A DNA stretch of 64,000 nt, taken from the NCBI RefSeq assembly GCF_000317435.1, contig NC_019751.1, positions 2,852,001 to 2,916,000 on the forward strand. The letters run 5' to 3'. The notes under the pieces are model-generated. The model did no database searches, was not told the origin of the DNA, and worked only from the letters and a program-made list of their open reading frames with translations. The DNA is from Calothrix sp. PCC 6303. GTDB lineage: Bacteria > Cyanobacteriota > Cyanobacteriia > Cyanobacteriales > Nostocaceae. Position 1 is the stretch's first letter. Each line of letters opens with the position of its first letter. This document shows, one piece after another, positions 7,959 to 18,153 of the stretch. The position numbers and the translations under genes were made by a program.

Positions 7959-10900
7959 ATGGCTGAATCTAATAATTTGCCTGTTACTAATAATTATAGC
8001 TCTGAGGAAAGTTTATCAACAGAACCTCTGGGTATTAAAAATCCTTTATTACCTTCTCAAACATTAGGTGAAAAGGGTATCAACCCGCAATTTTTAATTC
8101 CTTTGGGAGTTAAATCGATATCAGTTTTAGATACTAATTTAGTCTCTCCAAAATATATTGAAGATGATTTTTCTAGTAGTCTTTTTGAAGATTCTCCTTT
8201 TTTCTCGGAGTATACAAATCAAGTACAGGTAGATACTGACAGGCAAATTAATCCTTCTTTAGCTATTTCTCTACAAGTTAAAGGACAAGGTATACAAGCA
8301 CAATCAGATATAAATTACTCGTCTGAAAAAATATCTAGTTCAGAAAATTTTACCCAAAGCACAGAAAACCAAGTTCAACCATCTTTGATTAATCCTGATG
8401 TAACTAATTCCCCAGAAATTCAGTTAAAGCAGGATTTGACAGAGGATTTTAAGCGATCGCATTTCAACCAAACAGCAGAAAACCAAGTTCAATCATCTTC
8501 GAGTAATCCTGATGTAGCTGATTCTCCAGAAATTCAGTTAAAGCAGGATTTGACAGAGGATTTTAAGCGATCGCATTTTACCCAAACCTCAGAAAATCAG
8601 GTTCAAGCATCTTCGATTAATACAGATGTAACGACTTCTCCAGAAATTCAGTTACAGCAGGATGTGAAAGAATCTTTTGTGCGATCGCATTTTCCCCAAA
8701 CTCCAGAAAACCAGGTTCAACCATCTTCGATTAATCCTGATGTAGCTGATTCTCCAGAAATTCAGTTAAAGCAGGATTTGACAGAGGATTTTAAGCGATC
8801 GCATTTTCCCCAAACCGCAGAAAACCAGGTTCAACCATTTTCGATTAATCCTGATGTAGCTGATTCTCCAGAAATTCAGTTAAAGCAGGATTTTACAGGA
8901 AATGTTGTGCGATCGCATTTTACCCAAACCGCAGAAAACCAGGTTCAATCATCTTTGATTAATCAAGATATAACTGATTCTCCAGAAATACAGTTAAAGC
9001 AGGATGTGACAGAATCTTTTATGCGATCGCATTTTACCCAAACCGCAGAAAACCAGGTTCAACCATCTTCGATTAACCCTGATGTAACTGACTTCTCCAG
9101 AAATTCAGTTAAAGCAGGATTTGACAGAAGATTTTGAGCGATCGCATTTTACCCAAACCGCAGAAAATCAGGTTCAACCATCTTTAATTAATCCTGATGT
9201 AACGACTTCTCCAGAAATTCAGTTACAGCAATTAGATTTCAAGCAAACCGCAGAAAATCAGGTTCAACCATCTTCGATTAATCCAGATATAGTTGATTCT
9301 CCAGAAATACAGTTAAAGCAAGATTCTATAGGAAATGTTGAGCGATCGCATTTTACCCAAACCTCAGAAAACCAAGTTCAACCATCTTCGATTAACCCTG
9401 ATGTAACTGATTCTCCACAAATCCAGTTAAAGCAGGATTCGATAGAACTTGGTTTGCGATCGCATTTTCCCCAAACTCCAGAAAATCAAGTTCAACCATC
9501 TTCGATTAACCCTGATGTCACGACTTCTCCAGAAATTCAGTTAAAGCAGGATTTTACAGAGGATTTTAAGCGATCGCATTTTCCCCAAACTCCAGAAAAC
9601 CAGGTTCAACCATCTTTAATTAATCCTGATGTAACTGATTCTCCACAAATCCAGTTAAAGCAGGATTCGATAGAACTTGGTTTGCGATCGCATTTTACCC
9701 AAACCTCAGAAAATCAGGTTCAACCATCTTCGATTAATCCAGATGTCACGACTTCTCCAGAAATACAGTTAAAGCAGGATTCGGCAGAATCTTTTGTGCG
9801 ATCGCATTTTACCCAAACCTCAGAAAACCAAGTTCAACCATCTTCGATTAACCCTGATGTAACTGATTCTCCAGAAATACAGTTAAAGCAGCATTTGACA
9901 GAGGATTTTAAGCGATCGCATTTCAACCAAACCGCAGAAAATCAGGTTCAACCATCTTCGATTAATCCTGATGTCACGACTTCTCCACAAATCCAGTTAA
10001 AGCAGGATTCGATAGAACTTGGTTTGCGATCGCATTTTACCCAAACCTCAGAAAATCAGGTTCAACCATCTTCGATTAATCCTGATGTCACGACTTCTCC
10101 AGAAATACAGTTAAAGCAGGATTCGGCAGAATCTTTTGTGCGATCGCATTTTACCCAAACCTCAGAAAACCAAGTTCAACCATCTTCGATTAATCCTGAT
10201 GTCACGACTTCTCCAGAAATACAGTTAAAGCAGGATTCGGCAGAATCTTTTGTGCGATCGCATTTTACCCAAACCTCAGAAAACCAAGTTCAACCATCTT
10301 CGATTAACCCTGATGTCACGACTTCTCCAGAAATACAGTTAAAGCAGCATTTGACAGAGGATTTTAAGCGATCCCATTTTCCACAAACTCCAGAAAATCA
10401 AGTTCAACCATCTTCGATTAATCGTGATATAGCTGATTCTCCAGAAATACGTTTAAAGCAGGATTTTACAGAATCTTTTGTGCGATCGCATTTTCCACAA
10501 ACTCCAGAAAATCAAGTTCAACCATCTTCGATTAATCGTGATATAGCTGATTCTCCAGAAATACGTTTAAAGCAGGATTTTACAGAATCTTTTGTGCGAT
10601 CGCATTTTCCACAAACTCCAGAAAATCAGGTTCAACCATCTTCGATTAATCCTGATGTAACTACTTCCCCACAAATACAGTTAAAGCAGGAATCGCATTT
10701 TACTCAAACCTCAGAAAATCAAGTTCAACCATCTTCGATTAATCCTGATGTAACGACTTCTCCAGAAATTCAGTTAAAGCAAGATTCTACAGAAGCTTTA
10801 GTGCGATCGCATTTTCCCAAAACTCCAGAAAATCAAGTTCAACCATCTTCGATTAATCCAGATATAGTTGATTCTCCACAAATTCAGTTAAAGCAGGATT

Positions 10901-12171
10901 TGACAGAGGATTTTAAGCGATCGCATTTTACCAAAACCGCAGAAAACCAGGTTCAAGCATCTTCGATTAATCCAGATACAACTGCTTCTCCACAAATACA
11001 GTTAAAGCAGGATTCGATAGAATATTTTGTGCGATCGCATTTCAACCAAACAGCAGAAAACCAGGTTCAACCATCTTCGATTAATCCAGATGTAACTGCT
11101 TCTCCAGAAATTCAGTTAAAGCAGGATTTGACAGAGGATTTTAAGCGATCGCATTTTACCCAAACCTCAGAAAATCAAGTTCAAGCATCTTCGATTAATC
11201 CAGATATAGTTGATTCTCCAGAAATTCAGTTAAAGCAATTAGATTTAAACCAAACTCCAGAAAACCAGGTTCAACCATTTTCGATTAACCTTGATGTCAC
11301 GACTTCTCCAGAAATTCAGTTAAAGCAGGATTCGATGGAATCTTTTGTGCGATCGCATTTTACCCAAACTCCAGAAAATCAAGTTCAACCATCTTCGATT
11401 AATGCAGATGTAACGACTTCTCCACAAATACAGTTAAAGCAGGATTCTACAGGAAACGTTGAGCGATCGCATTTCAACCAAACCTCAGAAAATCAGGTTC
11501 AACTATCTTCGATTAATCCTGATATAACTACTTCTCCAGAAACACAGTTAGAGAAATTAGATTTTAAGCAAACTCCCGAAAATCAAATTCAAGCATCTTC
11601 AAGTAATACAGATATAAATTCCGAAAAATCAAATATTCATGAAGATAAAATTCGCGAGCTACCACAAGTATTGCAAAAACTAAGTATTTTAAACCCTATT
11701 GCACAAAGAAAATCAATCAATGAATCTCAACAAAAGTTAGATTTTACGACAACAAATATCGATAGTAAAGCATCAAATATAAACAATCAAATTTCTACAC
11801 TACAGACTAAATTAGACGCTACTCCAATATTTTCAACTGTTTCTAACAAAAACTCTAGTTCTAATTCGTCTCAATGGTCTGATTTTAATAGTCTAATTAG
11901 AGGACAGACTACTCCTTCAAAAAGACGCAATAATCACATATCAGAAAGTAAAACAACAGCCATACAAGCAAAAATGTCCGAAAATATAGAACCAATTAGA
12001 GTATCACGCAAAGAAGATTTTCAAGCTGAATATGAAAATAATTCATCTAATAATGTCAGCAAAAATGAATTAGAAATAGTAGCACAAGCTATTTATCAGC
12101 AGTTGAAACAAAGAATTAGGATTGAATTTGAGCGTCATGGACAGGGTTCTTTAGGACGCTTACCTTGGTAA
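7959..12171 (+). pseudogene. giant 38-residue-repeat CIS protein, split by one extra base near 9090
   Basis: Two reading frames, 7959-9137 and 9121-12171, together encode one protein of about 1400 residues. About 30 units of 38 residues (114 bp; core ENQVQPSSINPDVTTSPEI) run from about 8350 to 11610. Units end in a QLKQD-x-RSH segment in which the codons for RSH form the HIP1 palindrome GCGATCGC. The C-terminus (IYQQLKQRIRIEFERHGQG) resembles the conserved C-terminal helix of long, poorly conserved eCIS proteins located before the LysM/Afp7-type gene. The repeat array has few hydrophobics and is likely disordered. At 9085-9094 the array reads ACTGACTTCT instead of the 9-base ACTGATTCT, shifting the frame. 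This could be a true break, a recombination product or an assembly error. Confidence 0.8.
8350..11610. repeat. tandem array of ~30 x 114-bp units, most containing HIP1
   Basis: Direct inspection shows about 30 units, mostly 114 bp long and highly similar, within the coding sequence. A few units are shortened: near 9230, 11240 and 11560 the RSH segment is replaced by LDF/LDL-type spacers, and near 10690 a deletion joins CAGGAATCGCAT. One unit (about 10370) has GCGATCCC instead of GCGATCGC. Adjacent pairs are nearly identical (for example 10390-10500 and 10504-10614), which indicates recent duplication. Confidence 0.9.
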
Positions 12172-12213
12172 AATTTATTGTAATTATATCGTCATAATTA
12201 AGAGGAAAATACT

Positions 12214-12720
12214 ATGTCACTCACAAAAGCTAAACTGGTTTCTTCTGATGGTGGTGGAACTATTGAATTTATGTTTAACCCGACTCAGCTAAAATTTTCT
12301 CAGAGCATTAGCTTAAATAAGAATGAAGGAGCAAGAACAGGTAGAGGATTGCCAAAAGTTAATTTTGCTCATCCACAACCTTGTACTCTGAGTATCGGAG
12401 ATATTATTTTAGATACTTATGAACAAGGAAGCAATAAAAGTGTTCTTCCTTATATCAAACAGTTTGAGAAAGCAGTTAATTTCTTGGAACAGGGTTGTGA
12501 AAAAGATAAACGTCCCCCTACTTACGTGTTTACATGGGGTAATTATCAATATATTCGTTGTTTTATTACTAACCTTGCTTATACATTAACAATGTTTTTG
12601 CCAGATGGAACTCCCGTCAGAGCAAAGCTGGATTTAACTTTAGAAGAAATTGACGAATCAACCTCCCAACCAGGTATGGGTACCCCTAGCAATCCCGATC
12701 GCATAGGTGGTGGTCGTTAG
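12214..12720 (+). CDS. CIS_tube / Afp7-like baseplate protein
   Basis: 168 residues. FMFNPTQLKFSQSISLNKNEG, LSIGDIILDTYEQG, PTYVFTWGNYQYIRCFI and the ending PVRAKLDLTLEEID are typical of the Afp7/gp53-like tube-baseplate family. Many homologues carry a C-terminal LysM domain that contacts peptidoglycan; here the protein ends about 15 residues after the core, so no LysM domain is present. The role is to join the tube or sheath to the baseplate. It is preceded by AAGAGG and lies between the repeat protein and the spike gene, the usual eCIS order. Confidence 0.88.
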   Translation: MSLTKAKLVSSDGGGTIEFMFNPTQLKFSQSISLNKNEGARTGRGLPKVNFAHPQPCTLSIGDIILDTYEQGSNKSVLPYIKQFEKAVNFLEQGCEKDKRPPTYVFTWGNYQYIRCFITNLAYTLTMFLPDGTPVRAKLDLTLEEIDESTSQPGMGTPSNPDRIGGGR

Positions 12721-12802
12721 TAATATTAACAACAATATCCCAAATTGAGTTTGGTGGAACATTAAGCATTAAAATGTGCTTTAGCTTACTTCGAGGTCGT
12801 TT

Positions 12803-14764
12803 ATGACTGCTACTTATACTGCTACACCGATACTGAAAATTGACGGGAAGGATGCAAGTGCTAATTTGTTGGATGATATTTTGAAAATTTCCGTAGAAGA
12901 AAGCTTGCATTTACCAGGGATGTTCACCTTGATGATTCGCAATGATTATTATGGATCTCGCAGTGGTGAAAACCCTTGGATGCATGATAATACTTTTGCT
13001 ATTGGTAAATCCATCGAAATTGGTTTTGTTTCTAGTACAACCGAAGATAGTAGTTTTAGTAGTCCAGAAAAAAGTACCCTAATTAAAGGTGAAATTACTG
13101 CGATTGAAGCACAATTTAATCCAGAATCCCAAGCACCAATAATTGTGAGAGGTTATGATATTAGTCACCGTTTGCATAGAGGACGTTACAACCGCTCTTT
13201 TCAAAATATGACTGATACAGATATTGTGAAGAAAGTGATTGGTGAAGTAGGAATTGCTGCTGGTAAAATTGATAGTACTGGTGGTCCCTATGGATTTGGT
13301 GATCCGGTTGGTTATACCTTTCAAGAAAATCAAACCAACATGGAATTTCTTCGGCAAAAAGCTGCACGTAATGGTTTTGAATTATTTGTACAAGATGGTA
13401 AATTACATTTTCGTAAGCCTGTAGCGGGTGATTCTTTGAGTTTAAAATGGTTAAAAGATATAACTCACTTTCATGTACGTGTTAGTAGTGCAGAGCAAGT
13501 AAGTGCCGTTGAAGTGAGGGGTTGGGACTATCAAAAGAAAGAAGCAATAGTATCTAATAAAACTAGTCAAAATTCTCAAGTATTAACATCTACTCAGCAG
13601 GGAAAAGGGGAAGCTAGTATTAGTGAATTTAATAAAAATCCGACCATGATTGTAGTGGATCAACCGATATTTTCTCAAAAAGAATCAGATGCGATCGCAC
13701 AATCAATTTTTAATGAATTATCGGGGGAATTTGTCCAAGCTGATGCAAAAGCTGAAGGGAACCCTGAAATTCGACCTGGGAAAGTGGTTAAGCTGCAAGA
13801 TATGGGTAAATATAGTGGGAAATATTATGTAACTGAAACTCGGCATTTATTTGAAGCTAGGGTTTACACCACCGAATTTAATGTGCGTGGATTGCGAGAA
13901 GATAGTTTAGCTAACTTTATCAGTCCCCAAGCTCGACTACAACCAGGACAAACTTTGATGATTGGAATAGTTAGTAATAATAAAGACCCAAAAAAATGGG
14001 GTAGAGTAAAGGTGAAGTTTCCCACTTTAACAGATAAACATGAAAGTGATTGGGCAAGAGTTGTTTCTGTTGGTGCGGGGAAAAATCGTGGTTTTGATTG
14101 TTTACCAGAGGTAAATGATGAGGTATTAGTGGGATTTGAACATGGGGATATTCATCGTCCTTTTGTGATTGGTGGGGTTTGGAATGGTAAGGATGCTCCT
14201 CCGGCAAATGTAGATGATTCTGTGGTGGAAGGTAAAGTCAGGTTGCGAACTCTGAAAACTCGTACTGGTCACACACTTCAATTCGTGGAAGAAGATAAAG
14301 GTGACAGTAAAAAAGGAGTTTATTTAAATACAGTTTATGGTCATAAGTTGCATCTGAATGATAGCGATAAATTAATTGATATTAAGACTAAGGATAATTA
14401 TCAAGTTACCTTAGATGACCAAAATAAAAAGATATTAATTAAGACAAATAAAGGATATATCTGTGAATTAAATGACCAATCACAAAAAATAACTCTCAAA
14501 GCATCCAGTCAAGAAATAGTACTGAAAGCTTCCGGTCAAATTGAGATTAATGCCCAGCAAAATATTACTCTCAAAGTTGGTGGAAATAAAATAGAAATTT
14601 CCACGACAAATATTAAATTAACTGCGGGTAGTAGTTCTATTGATTTATCACCTGCGGGAGCAACTCTTAAGTCTTCTGCGATGACTCAAGTGGAAGGTTC
14701 AATGACTACTATAAAAGGTAATGGTACTGTAACTGTCTCTGCTCCAATGGTTTCAATTGGTTAA
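12803..14764 (+). CDS. VgrG/Afp8-like spike protein
   Basis: 653 residues. The N-terminal ~370 residues resemble the gpD/late-control fold (GVVEV-type start, RGYDISHRLHRGRYNR, TFQENQTNMEFLRQKAARNGFEL). An OB-fold gpV-like domain follows around 395-470 (WGRVKVKFPTL, WARVVSVGAGKNRG, PEVNDEVLVGFEHGD). The C-terminus is a beta-helix with short strand repeats (NITLKVGGNKIEISTTNIKL). It trimerises as the puncturing spike at the tube tip, capped by the PAAR-like protein encoded next. No extra effector domain is visible after the beta-helix. ATG 12803 follows GAGG. Confidence 0.92.
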   Translation: MTATYTATPILKIDGKDASANLLDDILKISVEESLHLPGMFTLMIRNDYYGSRSGENPWMHDNTFAIGKSIEIGFVSSTTEDSSFSSPEKSTLIKGEITAIEAQFNPESQAPIIVRGYDISHRLHRGRYNRSFQNMTDTDIVKKVIGEVGIAAGKIDSTGGPYGFGDPVGYTFQENQTNMEFLRQKAARNGFELFVQDGKLHFRKPVAGDSLSLKWLKDITHFHVRVSSAEQVSAVEVRGWDYQKKEAIVSNKTSQNSQVLTSTQQGKGEASISEFNKNPTMIVVDQPIFSQKESDAIAQSIFNELSGEFVQADAKAEGNPEIRPGKVVKLQDMGKYSGKYYVTETRHLFEARVYTTEFNVRGLREDSLANFISPQARLQPGQTLMIGIVSNNKDPKKWGRVKVKFPTLTDKHESDWARVVSVGAGKNRGFDCLPEVNDEVLVGFEHGDIHRPFVIGGVWNGKDAPPANVDDSVVEGKVRLRTLKTRTGHTLQFVEEDKGDSKKGVYLNTVYGHKLHLNDSDKLIDIKTKDNYQVTLDDQNKKILIKTNKGYICELNDQSQKITLKASSQEIVLKASGQIEINAQQNITLKVGGNKIEISTTNIKLTAGSSSIDLSPAGATLKSSAMTQVEGSMTTIKGNGTVTVSAPMVSIG

Positions 14765-14768
14765 GTAA

Positions 14769-14816
14769 AAATGGCTTTTAGCTTTTAGCTTTTAGCTTTT
14801 GGTTTTTAGCTTTTGG
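14769..14816. repeat. short tandem repeat (GCTTTTA heptamers)
   Basis: Six or so copies of a GCTTTTA/GCTTTTG-like heptamer follow the spike gene. Heptamer STRRs of this sort are common in heterocystous cyanobacteria. No function is visible. Confidence 0.7.
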
Positions 14817-14946
14817 AATAAATAGTGTATCAAGTATAAATCTTATTTTTACCCACTTCCTCTTAACTGTAGCTTGATCAAAGCGGAGCAATACAGTATT
14901 GGAAACAGTATTGGAACATCTCTACAAAAATTCAAAATCTAAAAAT

Positions 14947-15342
14947 ATGCCTCAACAAGTTGTTATGGGTGCAGCATTACAATGTGTCCCTTTCGGTGTT
15001 GCTCCAAGTTCTCTAATAGTTATTCCCAAAGGTCCCCCCGTGCTAGCTAGCGGAATGTTGGCAGCAACTATTATGGATTTTGCCCCGATCGCAAATATTC
15101 CTCCATTTGGAATGTGTAATTCTCTCGCAAACCCGATGGTAGCAGCTGCTACTGCTGCCGCATTTGGTGTATTGACTCCAATGCCTTGCCTTCCCGTAAT
15201 TCTTGGACCTTGGAAACCAGGAGCAATCAAGACTCAGATTAATAAAATGCCTGCTTTACCAAGTACGGCAATATGTAATTGTGCTTGGGGTGGTGTGATA
15301 AAAATTGCTTTCCCTGGACAAATTAAAGTCAGTGTGAATTAG
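14947..15342 (+). CDS. PAAR-like (DUF4280) spike tip protein
   Basis: 131 residues from ATG 14947 (MPQQVVMGAALQCVPFGV), the usual DUF4280 start; an in-frame TTG at 14899 would add 16 residues with no family support. Gly/Pro-rich hydrophobic core, Cys residues at LQCVPFG, FGMCNS, MPCLPV and ICNCAWGG, and an ending GQIKVSVN fit the DUF4280/PAAR-like fold that sharpens the spike. It is the last gene of the plus-strand CIS arm. The Cys set could bind a metal at the tip, as known for PAAR proteins. Confidence 0.85.
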   Translation: MPQQVVMGAALQCVPFGVAPSSLIVIPKGPPVLASGMLAATIMDFAPIANIPPFGMCNSLANPMVAAATAAAFGVLTPMPCLPVILGPWKPGAIKTQINKMPALPSTAICNCAWGGVIKIAFPGQIKVSVN

Positions 15343-15354
15343 GGGAGTGCGGGA

Positions 15355-15505
15355 AGTGTTGAAAAGATGCTTCCTCCCAATCTTTCCCATCTCCCCCATC
15401 TCCCCCATCTCCCCCATCTCCCTCATCTTCCCTTTCCCTCATCTCCCTCATCTTCCCCATCCCCCCCATCTTCCCTTTCCTTCATCTCCCCTTTCCCTCT
15501 ATTCC
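15355..15505. repeat. pyrimidine-rich tandem repeat (CCCCATCTC units)
   Basis: Multiple 9-base CCCCATCTC/CCTCATCTT units lie between the PAAR-like gene and the convergent kinase-like gene. It is strongly strand-asymmetric. The same kind of G/A run recurs at about 30-55, 390-425, 610-650, 17170-17245 and 18180-18220. Confidence 0.75.
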
Positions 15506-17997
15506 AAAGGTACAAGTCCAGTTAATTTCAATAAACGTTGACCTTCCTTAGTTTTCAAAACTTGGGCAAATTTTTCACCAATTGGGGAACGATTGTTATC
15601 TATGGGGTAGACAACAGCGATCGCATATGCTCCTGGATAGCGTCCAGTTCTAAATAGTTCGCTGTTGGGGTGATAACTACCTTTGCGATCGCATAAGTCG
15701 GTATTGGGTTCTATACTTTGATTGTTGCTGAGAATAACTGGTTGAATTGGGGGTTTTCCTTCAATTTGTAGTGCTAAGGGGTACACAGAACATTGACCAA
15801 TGATTTTGGAGAGGGAACCAAAACCGATTCCCCCTGCTTGCTGGGATTCAAAATCCCGTAGTACTGTTCGCATCATTTCAAATTCTTGAAGCTCTTGAGA
15901 TGTTTTTAGGGAATTTTCTTTCGATTTTATTGTTTTTAATAATTGTTGTATAAATACCTGTTGTACTTCTTTATCTACTGGTGCGTAAATATTCACAGCG
16001 AGATTTGGTCCTCCTAATTCTTGCCAATTAGAGATATTTCCTGCATACAACTGTTGCAATTTATCTACAGTAATTTGTCCGTTGAGCTTTTCTGGTAGTC
16101 CTTTTTCCCGTTGCGAATAACTAAAGGCAACAAAAACCCCTATCCCATCATAGGCTATAGGTTGAGCTTGCAAATCTGCTGGTAAAGGTTGAATTAGAGG
16201 TACGATCGCAAATGCTGATTTTCCCGATTGCACTTGTGCGATCGCTTCTTCTGTTGATGTTGTGGGTTCATAACTCAATTGCAATTTGGGTTGAGCAATT
16301 GTGATACGCTGTTCTAATGTTTGCCCTTTTTGAATTAAGTCTGATTGTTGAATTATATAATCCCAAATACCATTTTTAGAGGCTGTATAAGTAAATTTGC
16401 CAATGGGTATTGCTCCCACTTCTTTAATTAAGTTCAATTGAGGTGTATTACTGGTAGCATTACTCAATTGTGGTTTAGCAAAGAATAGCCAAGCAAGTCC
16501 CCCAATGACTCCTAAACCTAAAGTAGTCAATAAAAATATCAGTAAACGGGGAAATTTAGTCCGAGTTTCGGTTTCCGCTTCTGCTGAAAACTCTACAGGT
16601 ACTTCAAAAGCAGCTTTGGGTAATTTCAATAATTCCTGTCTGGCAACTTCCGCACTGATAAATTCACCTTTTATTAATCGTCTGATAAATTTTTTCAGGT
16701 GCGGATTAATATCACCCCAATGAGTTTCATTTTCTGGATCGATTGCATAGCCTGCATCGGAAATAACTTTACCCAATAGTAAATAAAAGGCAATATAACC
16801 CAAAGAAATTAAATCTTGAGGTTTATCTGCATTCTCCAACTTATCTTTAAAGTTATTTTTAACTGATGTCTCTGATATCGGTATAAATATGCGTTCCCAA
16901 ATAGCTAAGTCGCACAAATAGATAAAAAAGTCCAAATCCTCCACAATCAAACTACCTATGATTGTATCTTCATCAATCACTTTTAAAGACTGTTCGTAAC
17001 CATTATGATTACTTTTGACCATTAACAGACTATCAAGATTAATATTCCCATGAACCACACCATTTTGAATTTGAGCCGAAGGAAAGCGGAATTTTTGTCC
17101 GTGCAGAAATTCGAGAGTTTGCAATGTCTGATTTAAAACCAAATGTACCTGACTCGAAGACATTCCTTGATTTTTTTTATTTTCCTTATTTCCCCTTACC
17201 CTTATTTCCCCTTCCCCCTTTCCCTTTTCCCTTTCTTCCCTTCCCCGACAATTTGCCAAATAATTATTCAAAGTTGGACATGCATAACGCTCATCCATCA
17301 CTAAATAACAACGTCCTTGTGACTCATCAATAATTGCTTCTATAGGTTGTAAAAAACGAAAATCTTGTACCCTTCCATCTGCCAAACAAATACCCGCTAC
17401 AGACTTAAATAATTGTAATTGCTTATATATTTCTTCCGCATTGAAATAACGTCCAGGCAGCAAATATTCTTTGATAATTACAGGTTGATTTATCCCCAAC
17501 TGAGTCGCAGCATAAATTCGTCCCATTCCCAATCTTCCCAACCAGCGTTCAATCCGGTAAACTCCCCGCAATCCGGCAATCTTTTGCTGTTTTGGTTCCG
17601 GTAAATTGGGAATGAGTACAGGTTCCGCAAGTAACGCAGGAAAACCACAACTAGTACATGCTTGGGTTTTGTCTCCTGCCTGGGTAATTGGCAAAGCGCG
17701 ATCGCACTGTAAAGGATCATTGCACACACAAGCATATCGCTGATAAGGTGAATCAAAAAACTGTACCCCTGCTTCTCGTGGTAAATCGGGAGGTGGAGTA
17801 ATAGTTTTTGCTGTTTCTTCTACTGTTTCTGCTTCATCTGCAAATAATTCTCCCTTTAAATCCTCTAAAATTGGCTGCATCCAACTCCAGCGCATCAAGG
17901 CATTATATTTAGTATGCTTGAGTACCCGTGAATACTTATTTAAATAGTTCTTAACAAAGGGTTTGAGAATTATTTGAGGGACTTTTTGGAATTTCAT
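15499..17997 (-). CDS. membrane pseudokinase fused to a PstS-like substrate-binding domain
   Basis: 832 residues. Visible order: an N-terminal leader; a Cys-rich segment at about 90-120 (YACVCNDPLQC and CTSCGF), likely a zinc ribbon; a protein-kinase-like domain at about 145-460; one transmembrane helix at about 480-506 (LLIFLLTTLGLGVIGGLAWLF); then a phosphate/ABC-type periplasmic binding domain. The Gly-rich loop (GRLGMGRIYAA) and the VIIKEYL lysine are present, but the catalytic loop reads HGNIN instead of HRD and the DFG position reads as DED, so kinase activity is doubtful. A G/E/K-rich insert (residues ~250-280) interrupts the kinase domain. It lies convergent to the CIS operon. I infer a transmembrane sensor, with the binding domain across the membrane; the link to CIS control is inference. 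Confidence 0.75.
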   Translation of the reverse strand: MKFQKVPQIILKPFVKNYLNKYSRVLKHTKYNALMRWSWMQPILEDLKGELFADEAETVEETAKTITPPPDLPREAGVQFFDSPYQRYACVCNDPLQCDRALPITQAGDKTQACTSCGFPALLAEPVLIPNLPEPKQQKIAGLRGVYRIERWLGRLGMGRIYAATQLGINQPVIIKEYLLPGRYFNAEEIYKQLQLFKSVAGICLADGRVQDFRFLQPIEAIIDESQGRCYLVMDERYACPTLNNYLANCRGREEREKGKGEGEIRVRGNKENKKNQGMSSSQVHLVLNQTLQTLEFLHGQKFRFPSAQIQNGVVHGNINLDSLLMVKSNHNGYEQSLKVIDEDTIIGSLIVEDLDFFIYLCDLAIWERIFIPISETSVKNNFKDKLENADKPQDLISLGYIAFYLLLGKVISDAGYAIDPENETHWGDINPHLKKFIRRLIKGEFISAEVARQELLKLPKAAFEVPVEFSAEAETETRTKFPRLLIFLLTTLGLGVIGGLAWLFFAKPQLSNATSNTPQLNLIKEVGAIPIGKFTYTASKNGIWDYIIQQSDLIQKGQTLEQRITIAQPKLQLSYEPTTSTEEAIAQVQSGKSAFAIVPLIQPLPADLQAQPIAYDGIGVFVAFSYSQREKGLPEKLNGQITVDKLQQLYAGNISNWQELGGPNLAVNIYAPVDKEVQQVFIQQLLKTIKSKENSLKTSQELQEFEMMRTVLRDFESQQAGGIGFGSLSKIIGQCSVYPLALQIEGKPPIQPVILSNNQSIEPNTDLCDRKGSYHPNSELFRTGRYPGAYAIAVVYPIDNNRSPIGEKFAQVLKTKEGQRLLKLTGLVPLE

Positions 17998-18045
17998 CTA
18001 ATTTCTTTGTATTTTCAGGTGACTTGAAAGTAAGTAGCGATACTG

Positions 18046-18072
18046 CCAGCAGTTAGCTATTAGCTATTAGCT
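18046..18072. repeat. TTAGCTA heptamer repeat
   Basis: Three or four TTAGCTA units lie in tandem upstream of the pseudokinase gene, a short tandemly repeated sequence typical of Nostocales genomes. Confidence 0.65.
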
Positions 18073-18153
18073 AGAAGACCAATAGATAAACGTGAATAGT
18101 TTTTTTAGAAGTTCATTTTTTAGTCGCTCTTAGTAGAACAAGAAAAAACCACA

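Noticed and set aside
8350-11610. A CRISPR-like array
   Set aside because: Units are 114 bp, coding, almost identical throughout and without unique spacers; they form a protein repeat.
15347-15541. Pro/His/Ile-rich reading frame after the PAAR-like gene
   Set aside because: It is only the translation of the CCCCATCTC tandem repeat.
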